30,138 nucleotides of DNA from CAZQLE01 sp964593905 (GTDB taxonomy: Bacteria > Chloroflexota > Anaerolineae > Anaerolineales > Anaerolineaceae). The notes beneath the pieces were generated by a model. The model made no database searches. It saw only the letters and a program-made list of their open reading frames with translations, and was not told the origin of the DNA. The stretch's first letter is position 1. The number at the start of each line of letters is the position of its first letter. The position numbers and the translations under genes are program-made. The stretch is from NCBI GenBank assembly GCA_964593905.1, contig CAZQLE010000017.1, forward strand, positions 1 through 30,138. Reading direction: 5' to 3'. This document shows, piece by piece, positions 1 to 7,843 of the stretch.

Positions 1-70
1 GGGCTGCGAGCACCAGAATAAGGCCAATTAACTTGCTGCCCCCGCGAGATTGCACTGAAAACGTTTTCAT
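1..70 (-). CDS. N-terminus of an exported protein (partial, runs off the left edge)
   Basis: Only the first 23 codons are in the window. The start ATG (68-70, minus strand) is preceded by AGGAGGGAAG, a strong Shine-Dalgarno sequence. The visible peptide has a charged start (MKTFSVQSRGGSK) followed by a hydrophobic run (LIGLILVLAA), the pattern of a signal peptide or N-terminal membrane anchor. It is divergent from the solute-binding protein at 248. Its function cannot be told from this fragment. A secreted or lipoprotein product is likely, but a transporter permease with an N-terminal helix is also possible. Confidence 0.7.
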   Translation of the reverse strand, partial: MKTFSVQSRGGSKLIGLILVLAA

Positions 71-142
71 CTTCCCTCCTGTTCAACGGTCTTTGAAAAG
101 TTGCCGACTTTGCCCCGGTGTGTTGAGGAATCATCAATGATT

Positions 143-148
143 ATTGTA
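143..148 (-). promoter_or_regulatory. Putative -10 element for the leftward gene at 1-70
   Basis: On the minus strand TACAAT lies about 75 bases upstream of the start codon. No convincing -35 is seen at the right spacing. A perfect inverted repeat (AATCAT-CA-ATGATT, 129-142) lies immediately downstream, around the expected transcription start, and could be an operator. This is a motif match only. Confidence 0.3.
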
Positions 149-212
149 CCCATTCTTCGGGTGAGATGAAAGACGGTTGATGGCCCCCCGGCCAGATAAA
201 AGCCCAATTTGT

Positions 213-241
213 TTGCCGGATGGCCGGACTTTTGTTACACT
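213..241 (+). promoter_or_regulatory. Putative promoter placing the +1 at or next to the start codon at 248
   Basis: TTGCCG (213-218) and TACACT (236-241) are separated by 17 bases. Each matches the sigma-70 consensus at four of six positions. The expected start of transcription falls within a base or two of the ATG at 248, and there is no Shine-Dalgarno sequence before that ATG, so the transcript may be leaderless. Confidence 0.4.
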
Positions 242-247
242 AATGCC

Positions 248-1687
248 ATGTCTGTGAAAAAAGGCCGTTTTCTTCATCTCATCCTTCTGGCGGCAATTTT
301 GCCTGGCGCCTGTACCCCGGTGTCAACTGTGCCCGCACCCCAACCTGCGGTGACCGCAACCGTGGCGACCGCCCCGACCGTTCTGCCGACTCTGGCCCCG
401 CTGGGAACCCCGACTGTGACCGTTTTGCCGCATTTGCAGGTTGCCCCGGCCCAATTAAAGGGTGTGAAGATCCATTTCTGGCACTCGTTAAATGGCACCG
501 TGGCTGATGCCTTGACGGCTGAAGTGAAAAATTTTAACCGCAAAAATGAGTGGGGAATTCAGGTGGAAGTCTCCAACTGGGGCAGCACGGGCGGGTTGCA
601 TGAGGGTATTCAAACCCTGCAATCCGATGCTGATCTGCCGCAGGTGGTGTTGGCTTCTTCAGAACAGCTAAGAGATTGGCAGAACACAAATAACTGGATG
701 ATTAACCTGGATGATTATATTCAGGATGCCCGCTGGGGACTTTCGGCCGAAGATCTAAATGATTTTAACCCGGCGTTTTGGACACAGGATGTATTCGCCG
801 GGCGTCGTCTGGGGCTGCCGGCGGTGCGCAGCGCCCACATGTTGTTTTACAACCTGAGCTGGGCGCAAGACCTGGGCTTTGTCACCCCGCCCGCCACCCC
901 GCAGGAATTTGCCCGGCAGGCCTGCGCTGCGGCAGATGCGGTGAACCAGGATGAAGACAAGGCGAATAATGGCACCGGCGGCTGGATCGTCTCGACCGAT
1001 CCGGTGGCAATTTTGAGCTGGATGGAAGCCTTTGGGGCGGGGCCGTATGACGGCGGTGATGAAGAAGGGTTCGCTTTTAACACCTCTGAAACGCAGGCCG
1101 CATTTGGCTATTTGCGCCAGATGGTGGATGATGGTTGTGCCTGGGTGAGCCGTTTGCCAGCCCCCTATGACTATTTCGCCAACCGTCAGGCGTTGTTTTA
1201 TTCAGGCACGATTGAAGAGTTGATGATGCAGCAGTCGGCCAATGCACGCGCTGAATCACCCGACCGGTGGACGGTAATTCCGTATCCGGGGCAGGATGGT
1301 GAACCTGTGTTGGTGACCAGCGGACTCTCTTATGGCATTCTGGCCGCCAGCATGGAACAACAGCTTGCCGCGTGGTTGTTGATTCGCTGGTTGAGCAGCC
1401 CAAAAGTGGACGCTGATTTTGTCGCGGCTTCATCCACCTGGCCGGTGCGCAATTCGGCCAATGATTTGCTGAGTGATTATCGCCAGCAAAATATACTCTG
1501 GGGGCAGACCCAGCTCTGGATTCCACAATCCATCTCTGCGCCCGAGCAGCCCACCTGGCGGCAGGCGCGCATGGTGCTGCAAGATTCGGCCTGGCAATTG
1601 TTTCAAACCAATACCAGAGCGGAGCAAATTCCAGAAATTTTGACCATTCTGGATGCCACAACGGCTGAAATTACCAACCGACGTTAA
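248..1687 (+). CDS. ABC transporter family-1 extracellular solute-binding lipoprotein
   Basis: A 479-aa exported protein of the SBP_bac_1 (UgpB/MalE-like) family, the class that captures sugars or sugar derivatives outside the membrane. It has a lipoprotein-type signal sequence ending at Cys22 (ILPGAC, a slightly atypical lipobox) and then a Pro/Thr/Ala/Val-rich tether to about residue 60. The mature fold starts at VKIHFWHSL, a typical first strand for this family. Later segments also fit the family: the hinge around GLPAVRSAHMLFYN, the region EAFGAGPYDGG, and the C-terminal SGLSYGIL segment. ATG 248 was chosen because the signal peptide begins there; the longer reading from 209 adds 13 residues unlike a signal peptide. 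No permease or ATPase is adjacent, so it is an orphan binding protein here. The substrate is unknown. Confidence 0.85.
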   Translation: MSVKKGRFLHLILLAAILPGACTPVSTVPAPQPAVTATVATAPTVLPTLAPLGTPTVTVLPHLQVAPAQLKGVKIHFWHSLNGTVADALTAEVKNFNRKNEWGIQVEVSNWGSTGGLHEGIQTLQSDADLPQVVLASSEQLRDWQNTNNWMINLDDYIQDARWGLSAEDLNDFNPAFWTQDVFAGRRLGLPAVRSAHMLFYNLSWAQDLGFVTPPATPQEFARQACAAADAVNQDEDKANNGTGGWIVSTDPVAILSWMEAFGAGPYDGGDEEGFAFNTSETQAAFGYLRQMVDDGCAWVSRLPAPYDYFANRQALFYSGTIEELMMQQSANARAESPDRWTVIPYPGQDGEPVLVTSGLSYGILAASMEQQLAAWLLIRWLSSPKVDADFVAASSTWPVRNSANDLLSDYRQQNILWGQTQLWIPQSISAPEQPTWRQARMVLQDSAWQLFQTNTRAEQIPEILTILDATTAEITNRR

Positions 1688-1708
1688 TCATTGCACTCTG
1701 CATTGCAT

Positions 1709-1727
1709 GGCCGGGTTTGAACCGGCC
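1709..1727. other. Small inverted repeat between two rightward genes
   Basis: GGCCGGGTT and AACCGGCC can pair around a two-base loop with one bulged G. There is no T-run after it, so it is at most a weak pause or mRNA-stability element in the 72-base gap between the solute-binding protein and the next gene. Confidence 0.25.
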
Positions 1728-1759
1728 GGGTCTGGCAAATGTCATTCTCCTGAGGTGGT

Positions 1760-4700
1760 ATGAGCGCTCGCAGATGGATGAACCTGATGGGGATTGTATT
1801 GTTGCCGGGATTATTGTTTAATTTTCCCGGAGCCGCGCCGCTTTTAACCCCCGGCGCTGAAATTATTCCCCTGGCCGCCCCCGATGGCTGGTATATGGCC
1901 GGCGCCAACCAGGCGCGCACCTCCTGGACCTCTGAGGGGGTTGTCGGAAGGCTCTCTCCGGCCTGGTATAAAACCTTTGAAGCGTTTATTCCTGCCAGAG
2001 TGCAGGTGATTGCCACCGGCGGGCTGCTTTACATTGCCACGGCGCGCGGTTTATATGCCCTGGATGCCGAAAGCGGAGCAGAGCGCTGGGTGTATCCCAC
2101 CGAACTGCCGCTGGGGAATTCACCCACCGTTATCGGGGATACGGCTTATGTGGCCGGGCAGGACCGGCGCGTCCATGCGGTGAATGTGCAAACCGGTCAG
2201 CGCAAGTGGATCTTTGAAGCCGATTCCGGGTTCGATACATCGCCGCTGGTGATGGATGGTCAGTTGTTCATTGGCAGCCGCGGCGGGGTCTTTTATGCGC
2301 TGGGGGTAAGCGGCGCCCAGGCGGGACGGGTGCAATGGACGTTTCGCGCCCCGGCCGGGATCCATTTTTCTGCGGCGTACCGAAATGGGGTGGTCTACTT
2401 TGCGGCTGATGATAATCGGGCTTATGCGTTGAACGTCGAGACCGGCAGACTGGTGTGGCAATCGGGTGTGCTGCCCGGAATGGGCTTTCGTTCGTGGTGG
2501 CCGGTGGTTTTTCGCGATAAGTTGATTCTGGCGGCCAGTTCGGCCTACCGTGCCATTCCTCCGCTGGGAGACAACCGTTACATTGTTGAAATTGAACGCG
2601 ATGTGGTGTTTGAAGATTTTCGCCAACTGGAACGGGGGTCGCTGGTTGGGCCGCGTGCCGAAAACGGGTGGGTGGATGCTTCTACGATCGTTGATTATCT
2701 AGAGACAAACCCGGAGAACCGAACCTATCTGATTTTGGATGTGAACACCGGAAAAGAAATTTCGTTTGACTTGAACAAGAACGGCAAGCCTGATTACGCG
2801 CCCATCCTTTTCTATGGGACGCACTCTGGAATGCGCTACCCACCGGTGGTTGGGCCGGATGGCAATCTTTATCAGACCAACAGCTATGCCAACGGGGGTT
2901 TCATCCCCCGCGGGCATGTCTCGGGGTGGCAGTATGGCACACCCTATATCAGCACCCCGACCAATTCGGTGAATGCGGTGGATGAGCCGGTGGCCTATGC
3001 CGGCGGTGGAAACAACCTGTACTGGAACCAGTGTTGTGACCGCAGCGCGGGGGCGTTTGCGCTGCCCGGTGATGGGCGCGGGGTTGGTGCAGATGGAAAA
3101 CAGTGGACTTATTTCTCTTATAACCTGGCTGAAAGAATCCCCGGTTATGACCAGGGCTATACTTCCACCGATATCGATGCGGTCTTTGGCGGCCCCAATG
3201 GGGTGTATGGTCAGCATGGTGACCAGAACCCTCCCATTCCCTATCGCGGCAGGGTGTATCTTCACCGCAGCAATACGTTAATTGCGCTGGCCCCCTATTC
3301 CGAGGCTGCGGCAGTGCGGCTGCCGGATGCCAAAATTCAACCGGCAACAGAAGCGCTTCCGGCGCCGCGGGTCTCTGATTTGCAGCTTCGGTTGGAAGAA
3401 GAGGTTTCCAAAATGATTGCAGCAGGGCATTTGCGCCCGGCCTTTGCCAGCTCGGGGAACTTTGACCGCGCCGGGGTGAAAGCCTGCGGTGAAAACCTGA
3501 TGGATTACTGGCACGATCCGTCGGATACCCTGGTCACTTTGCTGCGTGCGCTGCCTCATCTTTCTGACCCGCTGCGTGAAAAAACGCGGGTGTACATCCG
3601 CGAAGAGTTTGAAGCCTTCCCGTTGGATCAGTTTGCCAGCCTGGGATGGAAAGACGGGACCGCTCGCGAGGGCTTTCTGCTGCCGCCCGATCTGGAGGCC
3701 CAGCGGGCGCAATATGGCCCGCGGCGGTCATGGTTTACCTGGGATCTGCCGCCGCACCGTTATTACACGCTGTGGTTGTATGCAAAAGAATTTGGCGGTG
3801 CAGAGGCATTGTTCGACCGTCTGGGCGGGCGTTTGGATCCTCCACCCGATGATGCTGACCTGCTGCGCGAGCCTTATCTGCTGAATTCTTTTATTGCCGG
3901 GTATTGGGGTTATCTTGAACTGGAAAAAATGGCCGGTCAGCAGGAGAGCGCTTTAACCCGCCAGGAACTGGAGCGGATGCTTAAGCTGCGCGCCGACTTT
4001 TTCTCGAAAGACTCGCCGTTTGGCACCAAGGTTTGCGCGCCTGATTCCATTGACTTTATGTGTTATTGCAAAGTCATGAGCGCGTCGCGCAATTATCTTT
4101 ACCTGACCCCCGAACTGGGCGACTACCTGAACCAACACGCCTTGCCCGAAGTGACGGCCTCGTTGGCCGAAATTAACCGGGATGTGCCTTACTGGATGGC
4201 GGCGCATTTTGACCAGACCTACGCCGAGGGCGTTTCGCAGCCAATTTATGATGCCTGGGCGGTTTTTCTGGCGCGGGCGTGGATTTTGAAAGAACCCTAT
4301 GAGAAGCTTGCAGCCTATCTTGATGCGCCGGCTTTTCTACGCGGTGATCTGGCCTATTTGCAAAACCTGACCGCCTTGCTGGATGCAGCTCCCCCGCCGG
4401 CCACCGCGGGGGTGAAACCTGCCGATCAGATGATCGTCGAAGAAGCCCCGCTTTCACCCGGCAAAGCCCCGCTGATGTATCTGCCGAATTTTAAAGACCA
4501 GCCGGTGATGGATCGTTTTGGTGAAATGGCTGTGGCCTGGTTTGGCATGGCCACCCCAGATGTCAACTATACCGATTTGCGGATTGGCTATAACCGCACC
4601 GGACTGCTGATTTTTACCAACACGGTTGACCGCCGAATCTGGAATGACCCGCAAAGCCAGGGAGAGGCCCTGGAACGCGGCGATTCGGTGGAGGTAAGCC

Positions 4701-5755
4701 TGGCTGTGCAAGATTCAACTGTACAAAAGCAATTGACTGCGCAGACTTTTCGCTTTACCGCGATGGCTTCTGCCAGAGGGATGGATGAGGGGGTGTTCTC
4801 TGCCAGTGCTGTGGGAGATGGCGCCGACTGGAAACCCGCCAGCATACCGTTTACCACCCAGCCTGGCTGGCGCGGCGACGGGCTGAATAATGACGGCAAC
4901 GATAAGGGCTGGTCGATGCGGATGGAGATTCCCTTTGCCAGCCTGGGGTTGGCGGGCCCGCCTGAAGAGGGTACTCGCTGGCGTTTTCAGGTGCAGGTTA
5001 ATGACCGTGACAGTGAGAGCGGCCCCCCGATCGCGGCAACCCGCTGGGTGACCTCCGGGCAGCCCAATGACCCGTCTTCCTGGGGAACGATTCAGTTTGG
5101 AATGCCCACCTACAACCCGCCGCCTGCCAAAAATGTGCAAACCCTCACCTTGCGCCAGGGGCTGGCGGGGGTGACCGTTAATGATGCCGGTGTGGGCGGC
5201 ATGGGGAACTGTGGGCCGGGTGATGAGCGCATCTGGACTCTGCATTCGACGGCCAATTATGCCGGAGGAACGCAGTTTAATGTTCAAAATCAGGCCGATG
5301 TGGCGGACTGGCCCTGTTATTCAAAATTTTATATCGCTTTTCCCCTGGACCGTATTCCACAGGGCAAGGTGATCCGTTCAGCGCGGTTGATCTTGCACCA
5401 ATTTGGCAATGCGCGCCCCACAGAGGCCAAACCTTCTTATATTCAGGTGTTTCAGGTTGCCCGCGCCTGGGCTGAAAAGATGATTAACTGGAATAATGCC
5501 CCGCAGGCGCAGCAAAATGTTGGCGGCGCGTGGGTGCAGGTGTTGCAAGACCGGCCTGCCTGGCCGGGAATTGCATATGAATGGGATGTTTCGCGCGCTG
5601 CGGCCGAGGCTTATCAGGCCAACGACCCGCTGCGGCTGGCTTTGTACAGCGCCGACTTTGATTATCACAGCGGCAAATATTTTTCCACCAGTGACGTGGG
5701 CGATTGGAATGCCGAAGGCCGGCCGACGCTGGTAATTGAATGGGGAGATCCGTAA
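1760..5755 (+). CDS. Large exported protein: PQQ-like beta-propeller, helical middle, CBM9-like and DNRLRE-like C-terminal domains
   Basis: The 1331-aa product opens with a signal peptide (MSARRWMNLMGIVLLPGLLF). Residues about 50-240 hold repeats of the PQQ/BamB beta-propeller type: LYALDAESGAERWVY, VHAVNVQTGQRKWIFEA and AYALNVETGRLVWQSG, each with the A-L/V-N/D-x-x-T/S-G-x-x-x-W signature. The propeller-like part continues to roughly residue 520. An alpha-helical stretch of no recognised family follows (about 540-880). Residues about 915-1115 look like a CBM9/DOMON-type sandwich (YTDLRIGYNRTGLLIF, GDSVEVSL, W-S-M-R-M-E-I-P-F). Residues about 1123-1331 resemble the DNRLRE/disaggregatase-related module (SARLILHQFGN, NWNNAPQ, AEGRPTLVIEW). 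GAGG sits four bases before the ATG. The protein is probably secreted and binds carbohydrate or cell-surface polymers. No catalytic residues could be identified. Confidence 0.8.
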   Translation: MSARRWMNLMGIVLLPGLLFNFPGAAPLLTPGAEIIPLAAPDGWYMAGANQARTSWTSEGVVGRLSPAWYKTFEAFIPARVQVIATGGLLYIATARGLYALDAESGAERWVYPTELPLGNSPTVIGDTAYVAGQDRRVHAVNVQTGQRKWIFEADSGFDTSPLVMDGQLFIGSRGGVFYALGVSGAQAGRVQWTFRAPAGIHFSAAYRNGVVYFAADDNRAYALNVETGRLVWQSGVLPGMGFRSWWPVVFRDKLILAASSAYRAIPPLGDNRYIVEIERDVVFEDFRQLERGSLVGPRAENGWVDASTIVDYLETNPENRTYLILDVNTGKEISFDLNKNGKPDYAPILFYGTHSGMRYPPVVGPDGNLYQTNSYANGGFIPRGHVSGWQYGTPYISTPTNSVNAVDEPVAYAGGGNNLYWNQCCDRSAGAFALPGDGRGVGADGKQWTYFSYNLAERIPGYDQGYTSTDIDAVFGGPNGVYGQHGDQNPPIPYRGRVYLHRSNTLIALAPYSEAAAVRLPDAKIQPATEALPAPRVSDLQLRLEEEVSKMIAAGHLRPAFASSGNFDRAGVKACGENLMDYWHDPSDTLVTLLRALPHLSDPLREKTRVYIREEFEAFPLDQFASLGWKDGTAREGFLLPPDLEAQRAQYGPRRSWFTWDLPPHRYYTLWLYAKEFGGAEALFDRLGGRLDPPPDDADLLREPYLLNSFIAGYWGYLELEKMAGQQESALTRQELERMLKLRADFFSKDSPFGTKVCAPDSIDFMCYCKVMSASRNYLYLTPELGDYLNQHALPEVTASLAEINRDVPYWMAAHFDQTYAEGVSQPIYDAWAVFLARAWILKEPYEKLAAYLDAPAFLRGDLAYLQNLTALLDAAPPPATAGVKPADQMIVEEAPLSPGKAPLMYLPNFKDQPVMDRFGEMAVAWFGMATPDVNYTDLRIGYNRTGLLIFTNTVDRRIWNDPQSQGEALERGDSVEVSLAVQDSTVQKQLTAQTFRFTAMASARGMDEGVFSASAVGDGADWKPASIPFTTQPGWRGDGLNNDGNDKGWSMRMEIPFASLGLAGPPEEGTRWRFQVQVNDRDSESGPPIAATRWVTSGQPNDPSSWGTIQFGMPTYNPPPAKNVQTLTLRQGLAGVTVNDAGVGGMGNCGPGDERIWTLHSTANYAGGTQFNVQNQADVADWPCYSKFYIAFPLDRIPQGKVIRSARLILHQFGNARPTEAKPSYIQVFQVARAWAEKMINWNNAPQAQQNVGGAWVQVLQDRPAWPGIAYEWDVSRAAAEAYQANDPLRLALYSADFDYHSGKYFSTSDVGDWNAEGRPTLVIEWGDP

Positions 5756-5763
5756 ACCTGCTT

Positions 5764-6621
5764 ATGACTGCCATCTTCTACGCCCTCGCTGCGATTTTGC
5801 TCTGGAGCTCTCTGGCCTTATTTGCCAATCGTTTGAATATGATGCCCTCTCTGCTCTTAACCGGGCTGGGGCTGATTGTGGGCGGCCTGATCGGCCTGCC
5901 GTTTATCCGGCAGTGGAAGGTGCCCTGGCGGACCTTTTGGGTGGGCTGTGCCGGGATTTTTGGGTATCATTTCGTGTATTTTTCTGCTTTTCGATTTAGC
6001 CCGGCAGTGGAGACCAACCTGGTCAATTACCTGTGGCCGCTGTTGATTGTGCTTTTCACCCCGCTGTATTTTCGTCATTTTGCGTTGCGTCCGCAGCATA
6101 TTCTGGGGGCGCTGATGGGGCTGGCTGGCGCGGTGGTGATTATGACAGGCGGCGGGGTGAAGATTGAGGCTACCCATTTACCGGGGTATGTGTTGGCCGC
6201 AATCGCAGCGTTGATCTGGTCCAATTATTCACTGGCCACCAAAAAGCTGCCGCCTTTTCCATCCATCGCGGTCAGCGGGTTCTGCCTGGCTTCGGGGATG
6301 GCCGCCGTGGCGGTGTTTTTGAGCTCACAGGGCGGGCTGCAACCGTTGACAGAAATCCCGCTGACGGCGCTGAGCACGATTTTTCTGCTGGGGGTAGGCC
6401 CGCTGGGGTTGGCGTTTATCGCCTGGGATGCAGCCATGAAACGCGGCGACCCACGCACGATTGGTGCGCTGTCTTATCTGACTCCGTTATTATCCACCCT
6501 GGTGTTGGCGGTGTCTGGGGTGGGGCAGATCACCCCTGCCGCCGGGGTTGCACTGGCGCTGATTGTGGGCGGGGCGCTGCTGGCAAGCGCAGCGCAAAAA
6601 GAAGCAGTCTCTGCCAGCTGA
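5764..6621 (+). CDS. DMT-superfamily (EamA) exporter, YddG-like
   Basis: A 285-aa polytopic membrane protein with about ten hydrophobic helices arranged as two EamA repeats. The segment YFSAFRFSPAVETNLVNYLW is characteristic of the YddG branch, whose E. coli member exports aromatic amino acids. Substrate assignment beyond 'amino acid or metabolite exporter' is inference. ATG 5764 was preferred over 5740: it lies eight bases after the upstream stop and directly starts the first helix, whereas 5740 overlaps the preceding gene. The close spacing suggests co-transcription with the large exported protein. Confidence 0.85.
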   Translation: MTAIFYALAAILLWSSLALFANRLNMMPSLLLTGLGLIVGGLIGLPFIRQWKVPWRTFWVGCAGIFGYHFVYFSAFRFSPAVETNLVNYLWPLLIVLFTPLYFRHFALRPQHILGALMGLAGAVVIMTGGGVKIEATHLPGYVLAAIAALIWSNYSLATKKLPPFPSIAVSGFCLASGMAAVAVFLSSQGGLQPLTEIPLTALSTIFLLGVGPLGLAFIAWDAAMKRGDPRTIGALSYLTPLLSTLVLAVSGVGQITPAAGVALALIVGGALLASAAQKEAVSAS

Positions 6622-6651
6622 AGCAGGGAAGATATTATAGGAGTATTGGCC

Positions 6652-7122
6652 ATGCATGAGACTCGAATTGTCATTGAGCCAGGGAAACAGGAAACGGTTA
6701 TGGAGAGCCTGTTTGATGCACCCCCGGAGCGTTTGTTTAAAGCCTTCACCGAGCCTGATCTGATCGTGCAATGGTGGGGGCCTCAAATCTATACCACCAC
6801 AGTTGACCGGTTGGAGGCAAAGCCAGGCGGGATCTGGCGCTTTGTGCAGCATGATTCGCAGGGCCATGAATATGCTTTTCACGGCGTGTTTCACGCCGTG
6901 GTGCCGCCGGAATGCCTGGTTTATACCTTTGAATTTGAAGGAGAACCCGGGCATGTCTTATTGGAGACGGTGGTGTTTGAAGAAAACAATGGTAAAACAA
7001 GATTGATCGATACCACTGTGTTTCAGAGCGTTGCAGACCGTGATGCGATGGTGGCAGCGGGGATGGAAAGCGGAGCGGTGGAATCGATGCTGCGGTTGGC
7101 GGACCTGCTAAAGAGACTGTAA
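6652..7122 (+). CDS. SRPBCC / AHSA1-like (START-like) domain protein
   Basis: A 156-aa single-domain cytosolic protein of the AHSA1-like SRPBCC family, a helix-grip fold that encloses small hydrophobic ligands. Family hallmarks are visible: FDAPPERLFKAFTEPDLIVQWWGP near the N-terminus, PGGIWRF in the middle, and the C-terminal helix GMESGAVESMLRLADLL. The start is ATG 6652, eight bases after TAGGAG; an in-frame TTG at 6646 is too close to the Shine-Dalgarno sequence. It is followed after 21 bases by the DUF2277 gene, so the two are probably co-transcribed. The ligand is unknown. Confidence 0.85.
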   Translation: MHETRIVIEPGKQETVMESLFDAPPERLFKAFTEPDLIVQWWGPQIYTTTVDRLEAKPGGIWRFVQHDSQGHEYAFHGVFHAVVPPECLVYTFEFEGEPGHVLLETVVFEENNGKTRLIDTTVFQSVADRDAMVAAGMESGAVESMLRLADLLKRL

Positions 7123-7143
7123 GGCTGTAAGGAGGTGTGTTTG

Positions 7144-7413
7144 ATGTGCAGGAATATCAAAACGCTGTTTAATTTTGAACCACCGGTAAGCGATGAAGAA
7201 ATTCAGGCGGCCGCTTTGCAGTATGTGCGCAAGATTAGCGGCTTTACAAAGCCTTCCAGGGCAAATGAGGCTGCTTTTCAGGCCGCGGTGGAGGCGATTG
7301 CGGCCATCTCGCACACGCTGCTCAATCAACTGGAGACAAATGCGCCCGCGCGGAACCGCAGCGAAGAAGCTGCACGCGCGCAGGTGCGCAGCGCACAGCG
7401 CTTTGGCCGCTAA
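7144..7413 (+). CDS. DUF2277 family protein
   Basis: An 89-aa protein opening with MCRNIKTLFNFEPP, the signature start of DUF2277, followed by EIQAAALQYVRKISGF and KPSRANEAAF, also typical of the family. The start is ATG 7144, eight bases after GGAGG; upstream GTG 7135 overlaps the Shine-Dalgarno sequence and is rejected. The C-terminal third is Arg/Ala-rich and probably less ordered. The biochemical role is unknown for the family. The close coupling to an SRPBCC gene is the only functional hint. Confidence 0.85.
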   Translation: MCRNIKTLFNFEPPVSDEEIQAAALQYVRKISGFTKPSRANEAAFQAAVEAIAAISHTLLNQLETNAPARNRSEEAARAQVRSAQRFGR

Positions 7414-7495
7414 ACAAACACAGCAGATGTGAGGCTGCGTGCTTGTGCTCAGCGGGCGGTATCGGCCTGTTAAAGTCAAGTACGCAATTCACCCG

Positions 7496-7524
7496 TTGAC
7501 ACGCCCAACCAGCCCCGGTATAAT
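7496..7524 (+). promoter_or_regulatory. Consensus sigma-70 promoter of the valS T-box transcript
   Basis: TTGACA (7496-7501) and TATAAT (7519-7524) are both perfect consensus hexamers with the optimal 17-base spacer. Transcription should start near 7531, just ahead of T-box stem I. This is the best-matching promoter in the window. Confidence 0.85.
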
Positions 7525-7540
7525 TCAGACATAATCGAAT

Positions 7541-7806
7541 AATGTTGCTAAAAGTAGTAGGATCTCTGGCGCCTGACAGAAAACGAGGCCGCGGCTGAAA
7601 GCCTCTTGCAGATTGCCCGATCCGAAGTCGTTTAGCCCAACTTGCCGAAGAACGCTTGTAAAAGTTAGTAGAACGGCACGGGTGAGCCCGTTATCGCGAA
7701 CACCGGATGTTGGTCCGGGATGAGCGCGCCGGATTGTGCCGGTGAAGCGAGGTGGTACCGCGGAAGAACCCTCTTTCGTCCTCAGCGAGGCGGAAGAGTT
7801 TTTTGT
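7541..7806 (+). promoter_or_regulatory. T-box riboswitch, valine (specifier GUC), upstream of valS
   Basis: A tRNA-sensing leader that controls read-through into valS. Stem I is closed by GCTAAA (7547-7552) with TTTAGC (7631-7636). An upper helix pairs GGATC (7560-7564) with GATCC (7619-7623). Between them the specifier loop shows the usual AGTA on the 5' side and GAA on the 3' side, followed by GTC (7627-7629), a valine codon matching the downstream gene. A second AGTA...GAA element near 7667-7673 fits stem II. The T-box proper, GGTGGTACCGCGG (7751-7763), would pair UGGU with a tRNA ending ACCA, consistent with tRNA-Val. A terminator follows. Individual helices beyond stem I were not fully resolved. 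Confidence 0.92.
7771..7806 (+). terminator. T-box attenuator terminator
   Basis: CTCTTTCGTCCTC pairs with GAGGCGGAAGAG (with G-U pairs and one bulge) across a short loop and is followed by a T-rich tract (TTTTTTGTTT). Its 5' arm follows closely on the T-box sequence, as expected for the competing terminator of a T-box leader. Confidence 0.85.
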
Positions 7807-7843
7807 TTAAATCAGCAGTTTTTGATCTTTTTCTGGAGGAAGC

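Noticed and set aside
1077..1661. A 194-codon open frame on the minus strand
   Set aside because: It is antisense to the solute-binding protein gene, with a Trp/Arg/Pro-rich composition unlike a real protein and no family features.
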